Positions 42,511 through 51,765 of a stretch of DNA of 63,984 bases are shown here, piece after piece. Source of the stretch: Halococcus salsus. GTDB taxonomy: Archaea; Halobacteriota; Halobacteria; Halobacteriales; Halococcaceae. Position 1 is the stretch's first letter. Every line of letters starts with the position of its first letter. The notes below the pieces were generated by a model. The model searched no databases. It was given only the letters and a program-made list of their open reading frames with translations, and was not told where the DNA came from. The stretch covers positions 1 through 63,984 of the forward strand of contig NZ_JAAAJC010000010.1 of assembly GCF_009900715.1 (NCBI RefSeq), read 5' to 3'. Position numbers and translations under genes: made by a program.

Positions 42511-43296
42511 GTGGTTGTGAGCTTCGCTCTTCCGTTTGGACTCGGGCTGGCAGCTCTGCTTATCGGCATCGCTTTCGTTTCAGGAATCGGTATTACCGCG
42601 ATCGGACCCGGTGGAATCTTTCTGACTGTTGCTTTGTATGCGCTCACGTCGGTTGATTCAGCAGTTATTGCTGGTACAGTGCAGGTTGCCTTTCTTGCGA
42701 CGGGTCTGTTAGGTGCTCTTGCGTATATTCGATCGGGCGAACTCTCCAGAGAGAATCTGCTTCTAACTGGACTGCTCTGTATTGGGAGTATTGGAGGAGC
42801 ACTGTTAGGCGCGTGGCTAAATGGATTCGTCTCCCGAGAGCTGTTTGGATTACTACTGGGCTGTCTTACCGGACTCACTGGCGTCACTATCGTCTATCGT
42901 GAATATCGTGATCTGGGAGCTATCAGCGCTCTTACTCCAGAAACCACTCGTGGGAAAGTGGGGTATCTCTTCTTGGGAGTCGTCCTTGGAACGTTTAGTG
43001 GCCTTCTCGGGGTTGGAGGACCAGTCATTGCAGTTCCAGCACTCGTGATTCTTGGAGTACCGATGCTGTTCGCTGTGGCTGTTGCCCAGGTACAATCCGT
43101 CTTTATCGCGCTGTTTGCTGCAGTAGGATATCTTTCTCAGGGAGCCATATCCCCTTCTCTCGCGGTTCTTGTAGGTGCTCCACTCTTGGCTGGTGTCCTC
43201 CTTGGATGGAAGATAGCTCATCGAATCGAACCATCTCGACTAAAAATAGTACTTGGTGGGATACTCATTGTTGTAACTCCTTACCTCGCGTTCTAA
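42511..43296 (+). CDS. TauE/SafE-family (TSUP) anion exporter
   Basis: A 261-residue membrane protein of the TSUP (DUF81) family with about eight helices: GIGITAIGPGGIFLTVALYA at the start (conserved G-x-G-x-G/P), GALLGAWLNGFVSRELFGLL, and the repeated LGTFSGLLGVGGPVIAVPAL in the second half. Members export sulfite, sulfoacetate or other organosulfur anions. The start is a GTG at 42511. It is followed closely by the FNT gene on the same strand. Confidence 0.88.
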   Translation: MVVSFALPFGLGLAALLIGIAFVSGIGITAIGPGGIFLTVALYALTSVDSAVIAGTVQVAFLATGLLGALAYIRSGELSRENLLLTGLLCIGSIGGALLGAWLNGFVSRELFGLLLGCLTGLTGVTIVYREYRDLGAISALTPETTRGKVGYLFLGVVLGTFSGLLGVGGPVIAVPALVILGVPMLFAVAVAQVQSVFIALFAAVGYLSQGAISPSLAVLVGAPLLAGVLLGWKIAHRIEPSRLKIVLGGILIVVTPYLAF

Positions 43297-43408
43297 CTTT
43301 TGGACAGTAATCTCAACAATTATGTTATCATTTACACAAACTAACAGAGCTCAGAAGAGTAACACGGAACCGTGTAGTTCTCATGAGTGGAGTGAGAGTG
43401 TCTTTCTA

Positions 43409-44254
43409 GTGAGTTCTGAAGAAGACGGCCCCTCAGGCGCGACGTTGTCGTATCGGAACATCATTGAGCGTGAGATGGAGAATGCGTTGAAAGAGATGGA
43501 CCGGCCCGCGCTTGGGACGTTCATTTCGGGGTTTTCTGCAGGACTTAACTTAAGTTTCGGCGCACTGTTCATGGCCATGGTACTCACCTTCGCCGGTGGG
43601 TTCGGTTCAGATCTCACGAAACAACTCGCGCTCGCGGGCGTCTCTTCGATCGCTTTTCTGTTCGTGGTTATCGGTCAAACAGAACTGTTCACCGCCCATT
43701 CGACTATGGCAGTTCTCCCGGTACTCGATGGACGGGCGTCGATTCGCGACCTCGGGCGGATTTGGAGCGTAACGTATGTCTCGAATCTGCTGGGATGTGC
43801 GGCGTTCGTTGGGCTCATTGCTGCTATCGGTGAGCCGATGGGTATCGCCACTCCCTCAGCCTTCGGGTCACTTGCAGGCGCGCTCATTGAGGTTCCATGG
43901 TGGACTATACTCCTCTCGGGAGTCGTTGCAGGATGGTTGATGGGTATGGCAACATGGCTTTCGGCCGCTAGCCGTGATACCATCGGACGGATCGTCTTCG
44001 TACTGCTTACTACCGCGGCCATTGGCTTCGGGCCGTTTCATCACGCGATTCTCGGGACAACCGAGGTGCTCTCGGCAATCGTACTGGGTGCAGGCGTCGC
44101 GCCTAGAGCATTTATCCCATTTCTCGTGTTCACCACTCTCGGTAATATCATCGGTGGCACGGTGTTCGTTGCCCTACTCAATTACGGTCATATCGCTCTC
44201 GCAGGCAAGCAGAAGGATATCGACTTCCAAGCCGATGGGATCGAGGACTCGTAA
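43409..44254 (+). CDS. Formate/nitrite transporter (FNT) family protein, copy 1
   Basis: A 281-residue six-helix channel. The GTG start at 43409 is chosen because it gives the same length as copy 2 (53792) with the same opening (SSEEDGPSGATLSYRNIIER). Motifs: FISGFSAGLNLSFGALFMAM, FVVIGQTELFTAHSTMAVLP, and FHHAILGTTEVLSAIVLG. FNT proteins are pentameric channels for formate, nitrite or hydrosulfide. The sequence between the first ATG in frame (43322) and the GTG is also similar in copy 2 but is preceded there by stop codons. A TSUP gene precedes it. Confidence 0.88.
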   Translation: MSSEEDGPSGATLSYRNIIEREMENALKEMDRPALGTFISGFSAGLNLSFGALFMAMVLTFAGGFGSDLTKQLALAGVSSIAFLFVVIGQTELFTAHSTMAVLPVLDGRASIRDLGRIWSVTYVSNLLGCAAFVGLIAAIGEPMGIATPSAFGSLAGALIEVPWWTILLSGVVAGWLMGMATWLSAASRDTIGRIVFVLLTTAAIGFGPFHHAILGTTEVLSAIVLGAGVAPRAFIPFLVFTTLGNIIGGTVFVALLNYGHIALAGKQKDIDFQADGIEDS

Positions 44255-44449
44255 TTCACACAGCGAGTAGACTTCGATCCGAGAGGAGGATGTTAAATAC
44301 ATTCGATCTTCTAGTATTGATGGGAGATTTGAGAGATCGGTGGTAAGTTGAGTCGGTCAAATTATCGCACCTTGTACTCTTGGGCTCCAATCCCGACTCA
44401 CTAGTTTTCCCTGATTTGAGATTTACGTGATGGTTTCATAGTGGAATCA

Positions 44450-45056
44450 CTATATGGTGTGCATCACCTCGCCGACTTCGATAGCAGACGTCATTTCGCC
44501 GTAACAGTTCGAGCAGACCCCATCACGTGCGAACTCGAGTTGTTGAGCGGTCATGGTCCCGACAATGGAGACCATTCGGTCGAGGTCACCGTGTCCGGCA
44601 CCGTCCGATGGATACATGTTCGAAAAGACTGGGTGGCCACGACTGCACCGAACCACGAGCTGACCGGTCGAGTACTCGACCGTCAACGGAGCGTCGCAGA
44701 ACAGACACTCCCCCTCTCGACGATGGCAGTCTGTGCTCCCCTTCCGTGAGCGTTCCGGCGAATATCGTTCCGACAATCGCGAGTCCGCGCTCCTGGAGGA
44801 CGTATCCCTGGTCCGTCTTCCGAATGAACGACCCCCGGAGGCGCTTTAGATGGTAGCCGAAGTTCCCATCGTCCTCGTAGCCGACCCGATCACGGAGTTC
44901 GCTGAATGAGACCGGGCCACCGTCGTCGCGTAGCGCGTCGGAGAGCGCTATCAAGACCCGCAGTCGGACTTCGTTTCCTAACTCGGCTAATCCTTCCTCG
45001 GTCGCGGTGGGATCGTCGAACGCCGTCATATGTGCGAGACTACACGCTGGCCACAT
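44450..45056 (-). pseudogene. HTH regulator with zinc-ribbon C-terminus, frameshifted
   Basis: The N-terminal frame (to about 44710) is an ArsR-like winged helix: EEGLAELGNEVRLRVLIALS, GPVSFSELRDRVGYEDDGNF, GYHLKRLRGSFIRKTDQGYV. After a 5-C run (44709-44713) the other frame continues as the family's zinc-binding part: CLFCDAPLTVEYSTGQLVVR, CSRGHPVFSNMYPSDG, CSNCYGEMTSAIEVGE. Together they match haloarchaeal DUF7347/DUF7351-type regulators. It ends early after GEVMHTI, so the C-terminus is also short. A start at 45029 (MTAFDDP) is likely. Confidence 0.75.
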
Positions 45057-45510
45057 ATTCTGTTCCGTTGTACGGTCCTCGTCGCTTGCTCTCGAAGCGC
45101 TCGGACACGATCAGGAGTCAGGAATCATTGTACAGACCGTCACTTCGTGACTCCCGCACCGGACAACCGGTTTGGACTGCCATGCCACGCTCGATTCCAT
45201 GTATCGGAGTACGGCGAGCCATTATCTGAAGTCGTGAACTGCTCATGAGTATGTCCCCCGACGTACTCGGATCGAATCACAGGAATCCGATCCTTACCCA
45301 GAAGATCGGTCATGGTCTCACCCAGGAGCTACGCAACATGTGTGGTGCCGAACTCACAGCGTATACGGACATGATGTTTAAATCACATGCCGAGAGGTTT
45401 TCATGAATGATAGTCGACGCAATAGCCGATATCTGGTCCTAGACCGCCAGTTGCGCTAACAATTCGGCGCGACTGCTTGTCGACAACACGCCCGCTCGAC
45501 TGGAGGACGA
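45057..45510. other. Intergenic region
   Basis: Promoter side of the HTH pseudogene and of the CPBP gene. ATGTTTAAATCAC at about 45372 could be a box A, although it is more than 100 bases before the CPBP start. No gene called. Confidence 0.35.
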
Positions 45511-46287
45511 ATGAGGTCCTTCTCGGAGACCTGGGGCGCACTTCGGGGCGACGGCGGGTTCAACTGGCGAACGTTCGGCATCCTGGTTCTCACAGGCCTG
45601 CTCAGCACGCTCGCCATCCTCCCAATGCAGTTGTACGGACAGGACCTTGGGATACTCCTCTGGTTGATAGTCGTCTCCACCCTATTGAACACGGGTATCC
45701 TGCTCGTCGTGGCCGTCGGTATCGGGACATTCCTCCACGACCGCGTGGGCCTGCACGTCCACCGATGGGCCGCGGACGCCATGCGACGCAATGGGCTTGC
45801 CTCCATCCTCGGACTGCTGTCGAGGGCGCTCATCGTCGGACTCGATGCCGTGGTCTTCGTGCCCCTAGTTCAGGACGCTATTATCGGCGGGGTTGTAGCC
45901 GAAACCCCACAAGCCCCCTTCTGGACCGGTTTCCTCGCCGGTTTCTATGGCGGTATCACTGAGGAACTGTTGCTCCGGTTCGGTCTCATGACGCTGCTCG
46001 TCTGGGGTGGCTGGAAACTAACCGGAAGCGACGGAGTACCCTCGGTGGGCATTGTTTGGGCAGCCATCGTTTTCGCAGCGGTACTGTTCGGTCTCGGCCA
46101 CCTCCCGGCCACTACGGCGGTTTACGAACTGACGCCAGCCGTGGTCGTACGCGCGATCATACTCAATGGAGTGGTCGGAATCGTCTTCGGTTGGCTCTAC
46201 TGGCGCTACGACCTGACGAAAGCGATGGTCAGTCATTTCTCAGCCGATATGGTGTTGCACGTCCTGCTGCCCACGCTGTTTCCCTAA
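45511..46287 (+). CDS. CPBP-family intramembrane metalloprotease
   Basis: A 258-residue protein with about seven membrane helices and the CPBP (CAAX protease/bacteriocin-processing, Abi) motifs: GGITEELLLRFGLMTLL (EExxxR), FAAVLFGLGHLPATT (FxxxH) and AMVSHFSADMVLHVLLP (HxxxN/D-like). These residues form a metal site in the membrane. Possible jobs are prenyl-protein processing or self-protection against peptides. A GGAGG lies eight bases before the ATG, a clear ribosome-binding site and uncommon in this window. Confidence 0.88.
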   Translation: MRSFSETWGALRGDGGFNWRTFGILVLTGLLSTLAILPMQLYGQDLGILLWLIVVSTLLNTGILLVVAVGIGTFLHDRVGLHVHRWAADAMRRNGLASILGLLSRALIVGLDAVVFVPLVQDAIIGGVVAETPQAPFWTGFLAGFYGGITEELLLRFGLMTLLVWGGWKLTGSDGVPSVGIVWAAIVFAAVLFGLGHLPATTAVYELTPAVVVRAIILNGVVGIVFGWLYWRYDLTKAMVSHFSADMVLHVLLPTLFP

Positions 46288-46374
46288 GCTCCAGACAGCG
46301 CTTTCGGGCTGGTTGGTCGCCGTGAACGCTAACTTGCCGCCGATCCCGGCCATCGAAACTCCGAAGTGCCGGTA

Positions 46375-46407
46375 GAAGTTGAGACTAGCGCTTTCAATGC
46401 ATAGCCC
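46375..46407 (+). repeat. 33-bp direct repeat, left copy
   Basis: Begins GAAGTTGAGACTAGCG and contains TCAATGCATAG. It recurs at 51788-51820 with four differences, 5.4 kb away. Confidence 0.6.
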
Positions 46408-46533
46408 ACTATCTGGAGCTGGCAGTCAACAATCCATCAGAAAACAGGCAGTTTATAGAAATCCAAACGCCGAGCCTCTGTAGTCTGGTTGTTTTACTTT
46501 GCATATACCTGCATAGAGTGACATGTTGTAGAG

Positions 46534-47221
46534 CTACCCCTCAACGGGCGCCTCGGCCGAACCCTGGATGTATCGCTCGCGATTGTCATCGATCGCCCTG
46601 ACCGTCGTCCGGGTGATACCGGCTCGCCGGGCGAGCTCGCGTTTGCTCGTTCCTTTGTCGAGCTCATCGATGATGACGACCGCTGTATCATAGTCCTCGT
46701 TCGGAGTGAGATAGCCCTCTGAACCGACGTCGAACCCGAACGGTGGTCGACCGTGCCACTTCCCCTGAGCGCGGCTCGCCGTGATTCCCTCGCGAATGTT
46801 GTCGCGTTTGATCTCGGCCTCGAGCTCGGCGAACGTCGCGGCGACTGTAGAGGAACGCGCGCGTGTAGTGATCCGGATTCTTCGGATCGAGGTCAATCCC
46901 CATATCGAGGACGTGGAGCGCGACTTTGTTCGTATCGACGATTCGATCCACGGCGTCGGCGAAATCCCGAACCGATCGTGAGAGCCGCGACACCGCTGAG
47001 GTGACGACTCGCTCGACCTCCCAGTTCTCGACTGCCTCGATCATCTCGGCGTATCCATCGCGGTCGGTGTTGGTCCCCGTCTACTTGTCGGAATATACAT
47101 CGATCATGGCGGGTTCAATCCCGAGTTGGTCGGTCGCGTAGTCGCTGGTCTGTCGCCGTTGGCGAGCAAGGCTTTGCTCGCTGGTGCTGACCCGACAGTA
47201 GAGAGCGGTTTTCCCGGACAT
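46534..47221 (-). pseudogene. Serine recombinase / resolvase, broken by a stop and a frameshift
   Basis: It starts MSGKTALYCRVSTSEQSLAR (catalytic Ser in RVSTSEQ), and reaches a TAG at 47081-47083 after VYSDK. The same frame resumes with TGTNTDRDGYAEMIEAVENW and VVTSAVSRLSRSVRDFADAV. Near 46855 the frame shifts into VAATFAELEAEIKRDNIREG, with GKWHGRPPFGF and a C-terminal HTH (GTSKRELARRAGITRTTVRA). Two independent lesions show decay. It was a resolvase/invertase-type site-specific recombinase, common in haloarchaeal mobile DNA. Confidence 0.88.
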
Positions 47222-47905
47222 GGTGGGGTGCTATGTATCAGAATTTGACCCGTATGTCATGCCATCTGAAGTCGGCTAGGTAGGATTCGTCATGCACGGC
47301 CACCCGCGAAATTTAGCCCAACGGACCAAATCTCACAGCGAACCGTGCATTAGGAATCCTACCTGGCCATCATCAGATAGCATATTTGCTTGAGAAAATG
47401 TGGCGACGGCCGTTTCGACACTAGATTCAGCTTCTTAAGAGATAACTACTAATACCAATTCCAACCATGAAGTCTACCGTCACCGAGACCACTGAAATGC
47501 GTTAATCATATATCTACAACCCTGACAGAAAGAACTGCGGAGAAGGGTCACAAAGCGAGACAGGCGGCGGTGCTGATATGCTCTGTACTCCCGGTGGCGA
47601 CGGAAGTAAGCGACCCACACCAGATCGACGAAACCATTGTTCCGTCCTGTCTCGTGTGATAACCCTTCTTTGTCGTAACTTCTGAACGAGAGCACTCTGA
47701 ATTACCCACTATATCCATCCAAAAGCATGTAGTCGTTAGTAGAAGCAGTCGCAAGGTGAGAAAGTCAGCAATAACAACAGGATCTGGGTTCTGGAGACAT
47801 CAAAAACGTCGCACGGATAAATGGCTACTAATCTATTGACGGAAAGTTCGAAGTAAAGAGGTGCCCACCGAGAACCCTATACGAAAGTAGCGGAAATGTA
47901 GTAAG
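47222..47905. other. Gene-free region containing the second 129-bp element
   Basis: A sequence before 47280 and the structured element at 47541-47669 are the only features. An inverted repeat pair (GTAGGATT near 47280 and AATCCTAC near 47354) encloses CACGG/CCGTG arms and could be a further small hairpin. Confidence 0.45.
47541..47669 (-). ncRNA. 129-bp element with covarying terminal stem, copy 2
   Basis: Same length as copy 1 (40859-40987), with 13 differences by my count. The outer arms AGAAGGG / CCCTTCT and inner arms GCGAGACAGG / CCTGTCTCGT pair like those of copy 1 although both sides changed. The loop keeps GGCGGTGCTGAT, CCCGGTGGCGACGGAAG and GACGAAACCATTGTTCCG. Similarity continues weakly about 45 bases on the low-coordinate side (CGTTAATCA) but not on the other side. 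Confidence 0.5.
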
Positions 47906-48172
47906 ATGGCTGACCGAAAGTGGGCTTATCTCGGACTGTTGATAGTCGGGTTCGTAACCTGGACCATTTCGATGGTCATAACACTAAACCGAGGCGGGAT
48001 ATTCACAATTATCGTTTCTGGAACTTTTGCTATTGTATGTCTTTACCAAGGGTCTCGGTATAGAAGATGGAAGGAAATAGCAACGAAACGTGAAATCCCT
48101 CCATCAGTGATCTTCAGTGCAGTCCTTTTTGGAATAGCTGGTTTGGTCATGGTTGGATTCCTATTTGCTTGA
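47906..48172 (+). CDS. Small three-helix membrane protein, unknown
   Basis: An 88-residue protein with helices at about residues 7-27, 31-47 and 66-87, and a basic loop between helices 2 and 3 (QGSRYRRWKEIATKREIPPS). No family recognised. It is alone between the 129-bp element and the sulfatase gene. Base composition is A/T-rich, like its flanks. Confidence 0.55.
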   Translation: MADRKWAYLGLLIVGFVTWTISMVITLNRGGIFTIIVSGTFAIVCLYQGSRYRRWKEIATKREIPPSVIFSAVLFGIAGLVMVGFLFA

Positions 48173-48394
48173 AGATGATACTTAGAATAGAAGATATATT
48201 CATACTCCATCGACAATACAGCTTTCGAAAAGAACTATGAATATTACGAACTCCCCCTCCTCCAGTTTTAATTTAACATTATCTCAACTTTAGATTTTCT
48301 CTAGTAGGCAAGTTCTATTCATGAAGTATTGCTCTCCTAAAGACTATTCGTCTCTGGTTGTTCGAAACCATCTCTTCCTAACACTTGCTTGGCC

Positions 48395-49957
48395 TCAGTT
48401 CTGCTGTTGACCCTGGATATTGTCTGGGGCCGTCTTCGGTGCATTTTCTGGCCGCTTTTTCTGGTTGGTTCCGCGCATACTTCGCTGGAGCGGAATTGGT
48501 ATACCGCCATCCGTTTCAATCCAATCAAACAGGCGGTCGTGCATTACTTTGAGGAGTTTCTCGTGTTTCTTCTCGTTGACGAGGTTGTGTTGTTCAAGTG
48601 GGTCAGCTTTGAGGTCGTATAGTTCGTTCTTGACTGGGCCGTAGTACCAGATATATTTATATTGGCCTTCTCGTGTGCTGAACATTGTTGGATGCTGAGG
48701 AGCTCCGCCCCAGAACGATTCATAGAAGGGTTCCTTGCGTTTGCTCATCGTTCCCTCAGCGAGTGCTGGCAGAAACGATTCGCCACTCATGTAATCGGGC
48801 ATGGAACGCCCGGCTTGCGCGAGAATCGTCGGTGCAATATCAACATTCGAAATGTGTTCATCGACAACTGTTCCTGGGTCAATCATTCCCGGTGCGTATG
48901 CGAGCAATGGCACGCGAAGTGACGTCTCATAGGCAGTCTGCTTGCCGATCAGTCCGTGTTCGCCGAGCGTGTAACCGTTGTCACCCATGTATAACATCAG
49001 CGTCGAATCAGCCAATCCCGACTTATTGAGTCGATCCATTATTGCACCGACGCTTTCGTCAAGCGCCAGTAGTGTCTCGCTGTATCGACGATAGAGCTCA
49101 TCGAAGCTAAAACGACCGCCAAAAACATAGTTCACGCCGCGTGGACCGTCGCGTTGGTTTTTCACCCAATCAGGTTTTCCAGCATAATTCTTCTTCGTGT
49201 TCGCCATCGTTTTTGGATACTTGATGGGTGCGTTTGCGTACCGGGTCCGATGACGTGGTGCTGGCCGGAATTGCAAATGGGGAGCCTTGTGTGAGAGATA
49301 TAGGAAAAAGGGTTTGTCGCTATCCCGGTTTTTGAGCCACTTTTCGGCGTACTCAGTCAAGATATCGGTAATGTAGCCCTTACGTCTCACTCGATTTCCG
49401 TTGATATTGAGCGTCGGATTGAAATACGATCCCTGGCCCTCGAAGCTGACCCAGTGATCGAACCCGGGACGCGGTTGCGCATTGTCCATATGGTATGTAT
49501 GCCATTTCCCGATGAATGCTGTTTCGTAGCCCGCATCCTGGAGGTGTTCGATGAAGAATGGATCGTGGTCTGTTTTCGTGTGCTGGTTGTCAATGACACC
49601 GTGCTCGTGTGCATATTGTCCAGTAAGAATCGAGGCGCGACTTGGCGCACAGAGTGGCGTATTGACCGAAGCGTTCCGGAGGTGTGCCCCATTCTTCGCC
49701 ATACGGTCCATGTTTGGTGTCTCTAAGAACTCCGGAGTCCCCGATTCGTCCATGAAACTCATAAAGTCGTATCGGTGGTCATCACTGAGCATGAACACGA
49801 CGTTACGCTGCTCGATCGTTGAATCCTTATTTTGTAGTATGTCGATATTCGAATTACAACCGCTGAGCGCCCCAGTAACCCCCACTCCGCCAACCGCTTT
49901 GAGAGCGTTTCGACGGTGAAGACTCTGTTCCGAGTGCTCCGCCGAATGGTTGATCAT
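48395..49957 (-). CDS. Exported lipoprotein sulfatase
   Basis: A 520-residue type I sulfatase. The N-terminus has a twin-arginine signal (SLHRRNALKAVGGVGVTG) ending in a lipobox LSGC (Cys 34), so it should be anchored outside the cell. The catalytic motif CAPSRASILTG has the Cys (103) that is converted to formylglycine. Metal ligands are in VFMLSDDHRYDFM and MLYMGDNGYTLGEHG; GKWHTYHM is the usual second motif. It should remove sulfate from a glycan. Whether the host has the formylglycine-generating enzyme cannot be seen here. The ATG at 49957 is preferred over the TTG at 49969. Confidence 0.93.
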   Translation of the reverse strand: MINHSAEHSEQSLHRRNALKAVGGVGVTGALSGCNSNIDILQNKDSTIEQRNVVFMLSDDHRYDFMSFMDESGTPEFLETPNMDRMAKNGAHLRNASVNTPLCAPSRASILTGQYAHEHGVIDNQHTKTDHDPFFIEHLQDAGYETAFIGKWHTYHMDNAQPRPGFDHWVSFEGQGSYFNPTLNINGNRVRRKGYITDILTEYAEKWLKNRDSDKPFFLYLSHKAPHLQFRPAPRHRTRYANAPIKYPKTMANTKKNYAGKPDWVKNQRDGPRGVNYVFGGRFSFDELYRRYSETLLALDESVGAIMDRLNKSGLADSTLMLYMGDNGYTLGEHGLIGKQTAYETSLRVPLLAYAPGMIDPGTVVDEHISNVDIAPTILAQAGRSMPDYMSGESFLPALAEGTMSKRKEPFYESFWGGAPQHPTMFSTREGQYKYIWYYGPVKNELYDLKADPLEQHNLVNEKKHEKLLKVMHDRLFDWIETDGGIPIPLQRSMRGTNQKKRPENAPKTAPDNIQGQQQN

Positions 49958-50009
49958 GGTTGATACCAAGATAACCGTGATGAGTGGTCTTTCGTCTTTT
50001 GAAATTGTA

Positions 50010-50455
50010 TCATACTATACTGGCGTGAGCGAATTCGGCGACGATCGCCTCAATGCTGAGTTTGTTGAGATATAGCTCAAAAGACTGATAGTTGTCCCAC
50101 CCGCCGATCCCCATTACAACACGGGGATTCATCCGCTCGCAAACGAGACACGAATGGGCGAAGTGTCGTCGAAGGTCGTGAGAGGACACCTTCCGTGAAT
50201 CGTCGTTGCCTGTACGATCAACTGCTCTCGTCGCGGCGGATTTCATGATTCGCTGCATCATCCCGGGGGCCATATCGATCACGAGATCTGACTGAGCGAT
50301 GCTCTCGGTCCGTAATAGCGGTGCAGGTGTAGATCGTGTTCGACCTCACGCGGGAGGTAGGCGTTTTCGGTTTCCCGCCACCCCCTGTGGTGACTTTGCC
50401 CTGCGGCACGCGGAGGAAGTAGTAATCCCCGTCCTCGACTAGTTCGCGCCTTGGA
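50010..50455 (-). pseudogene. Tyrosine recombinase (integrase) remnant
   Basis: The last 90 codons are open (50010-50282): MMQRIMKSAATRAVDRTG, then VSSHDLRRHFAHSCLVCERM (HxLRR box) and VVMGIGGWDNYQSFELYLNK, where the catalytic Tyr is Y in LYLNK. Upstream pieces in two other frames, YYFLRVPQGKVTTGGGGKPK and AYLPREVEHDLH, belong to the preceding part of the catalytic domain. The N-terminal core-binding domain is missing. It is a dead phage/plasmid-type integrase. Confidence 0.8.
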
Positions 50456-50716
50456 GGACGGCTCCCAGAAAGCCAAAATGCCGACGAGAAAGGCCACACG
50501 CATTACCGGAATAGCGTGTGCACCTACGGCAGGGGCAAAAGGCGTAGACTCCGACGACCCAGCACCGATAGTCCACGTCATGAACAGGCTCGCAATTCCT
50601 GCGACGATGGCTATCAATACTGTTCCGACATCAACCATCGGTGGTGGTGCAATCGCCGAGATAACAAAAATGCGAGTGGCAAGCGCTGGGAACAGCACTA
50701 TCCGTTCATAGAACAT
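50279..50716 (-). CDS. Small membrane protein, C-terminally fused to integrase debris
   Basis: The first 87 residues, starting MFYERIVLFPALATRIFVIS, contain about three helices including VLIAIVAGIASLFMTW and VMRVAFLVGILAFW. After WEPS the frame enters the decayed integrase sequence. Probably an old small membrane protein whose end was replaced. It is divergent from the pentapeptide-channel gene, with starts only about 12 bases apart. No family recognised. Confidence 0.4.
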   Translation of the reverse strand: MFYERIVLFPALATRIFVISAIAPPPMVDVGTVLIAIVAGIASLFMTWTIGAGSSESTPFAPAVGAHAIPVMRVAFLVGILAFWEPSSKARTSRGRGLLLPPRAAGQSHHRGWRETENAYLPREVEHDLHLHRYYGPRASLSQIS

Positions 50717-50727
50717 CGTAATTTGCA

Positions 50728-51765
50728 ATGGCGACTGAGGGACGCTGTGGATACGAGCAACCCGTAATCACCAAAGAAGATGTCGGCGCAGTCTGTTGTT
50801 GGCGGCCAATTTGGGAAACCCATGAACGGTGTATCTGGCACGCCGACGAGACCGGGAAGCCTCGTGGGGCGTTCGAAGACCATCCACCCGAGCGGGACGA
50901 GCGCCTCGATGGGGCGGTACTCCGCGGAGCTTTTCTCACCGATATGGATTGGCTCGTTGGTGGAACTCTCATCGGTGCGGATTTCTCCGACGCAATCATT
51001 CGAGAGGCGGATCTCGCTGGTGCAGATCTCCGGCGGGCGAACTTCCGGAACGCCGACGCACGCAGCGCGAACTTTACCGACGCGAACGTCGAGGACGCCG
51101 AATTCGTCCACACTCAGATTCAGGGGGCGAATTTTGAGGGCGCGCTCTTCGACCGAGCGCTCTTTCAGGGCGCACATGCAGATCGATACACAACCTTTGG
51201 TGACCGAGTCGCTGATGAGACCGTCCTCAAAGGCTCCGGAAATGAGTTTGTTGTTGCTGCCGAGCAGGCGGTCTGGGCGTACAAAGAACTCGAACGACTC
51301 TTCGGTGAGAACGCGTTACCAGAGATCGAACGCCAGTACTACCTCCGTGAGAAAGATCTCAGACGGCGAATTGCGTGGGCGCGGAGCCACTATGCCCGCG
51401 CGTTGCGACTGGAGGGCGCACGTTGGGTAACTGGATACGGAACCAGCCCTGTGCGGGTAATCATCAGTTCGTTCGTACTCATCGTCGTGAGTGCACTTTT
51501 GTATCCGTTTACCGTTGGAATTCGGGAACCAGCCACGGGGACGGTGATCGCCTACTGGTCAGGCGGCCCAACCACGATGCCGCTCGGAGAGCTGCTCTCG
51601 ACGTTGTTTGTGAGCCTCTATTTCAGCGTTATTACGTTCGGGACGCTTGGTTATGGCGACATTCAACCTGTTGGCACCGCTGCTCGGGCGCTGGCCAGCA
51701 TTGAATCGCTACTTGGTGCACTGCTGTTGGCACTACTAGTCTACGTGCTTACGCGTACGCTGTGA
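50728..51765 (+). CDS. Pentapeptide-repeat protein fused to a two-helix ion channel
   Basis: A 345-residue protein. Residues 1-50 contain CCWRPIWETHERCIWHAD, a Cys/His-containing segment. Residues about 60-150 are pentapeptide repeats (ADLAGADLRRANFRNADARS, ANFTDANVEDAEF, ANFEGALFDRALF), a right-handed beta helix. A charged helical linker follows (WAYKELERLFGENALPEIER). The C-terminus is an ion-channel domain: helix 232-254, a pore loop with ITFGTLGYGDIQPVG (K+ filter signature T-x-GYGD), and a last helix to the end. Probably a tetrameric K+ channel with a cytoplasmic repeat domain. Confidence 0.88.
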   Translation: MATEGRCGYEQPVITKEDVGAVCCWRPIWETHERCIWHADETGKPRGAFEDHPPERDERLDGAVLRGAFLTDMDWLVGGTLIGADFSDAIIREADLAGADLRRANFRNADARSANFTDANVEDAEFVHTQIQGANFEGALFDRALFQGAHADRYTTFGDRVADETVLKGSGNEFVVAAEQAVWAYKELERLFGENALPEIERQYYLREKDLRRRIAWARSHYARALRLEGARWVTGYGTSPVRVIISSFVLIVVSALLYPFTVGIREPATGTVIAYWSGGPTTMPLGELLSTLFVSLYFSVITFGTLGYGDIQPVGTAARALASIESLLGALLLALLVYVLTRTL

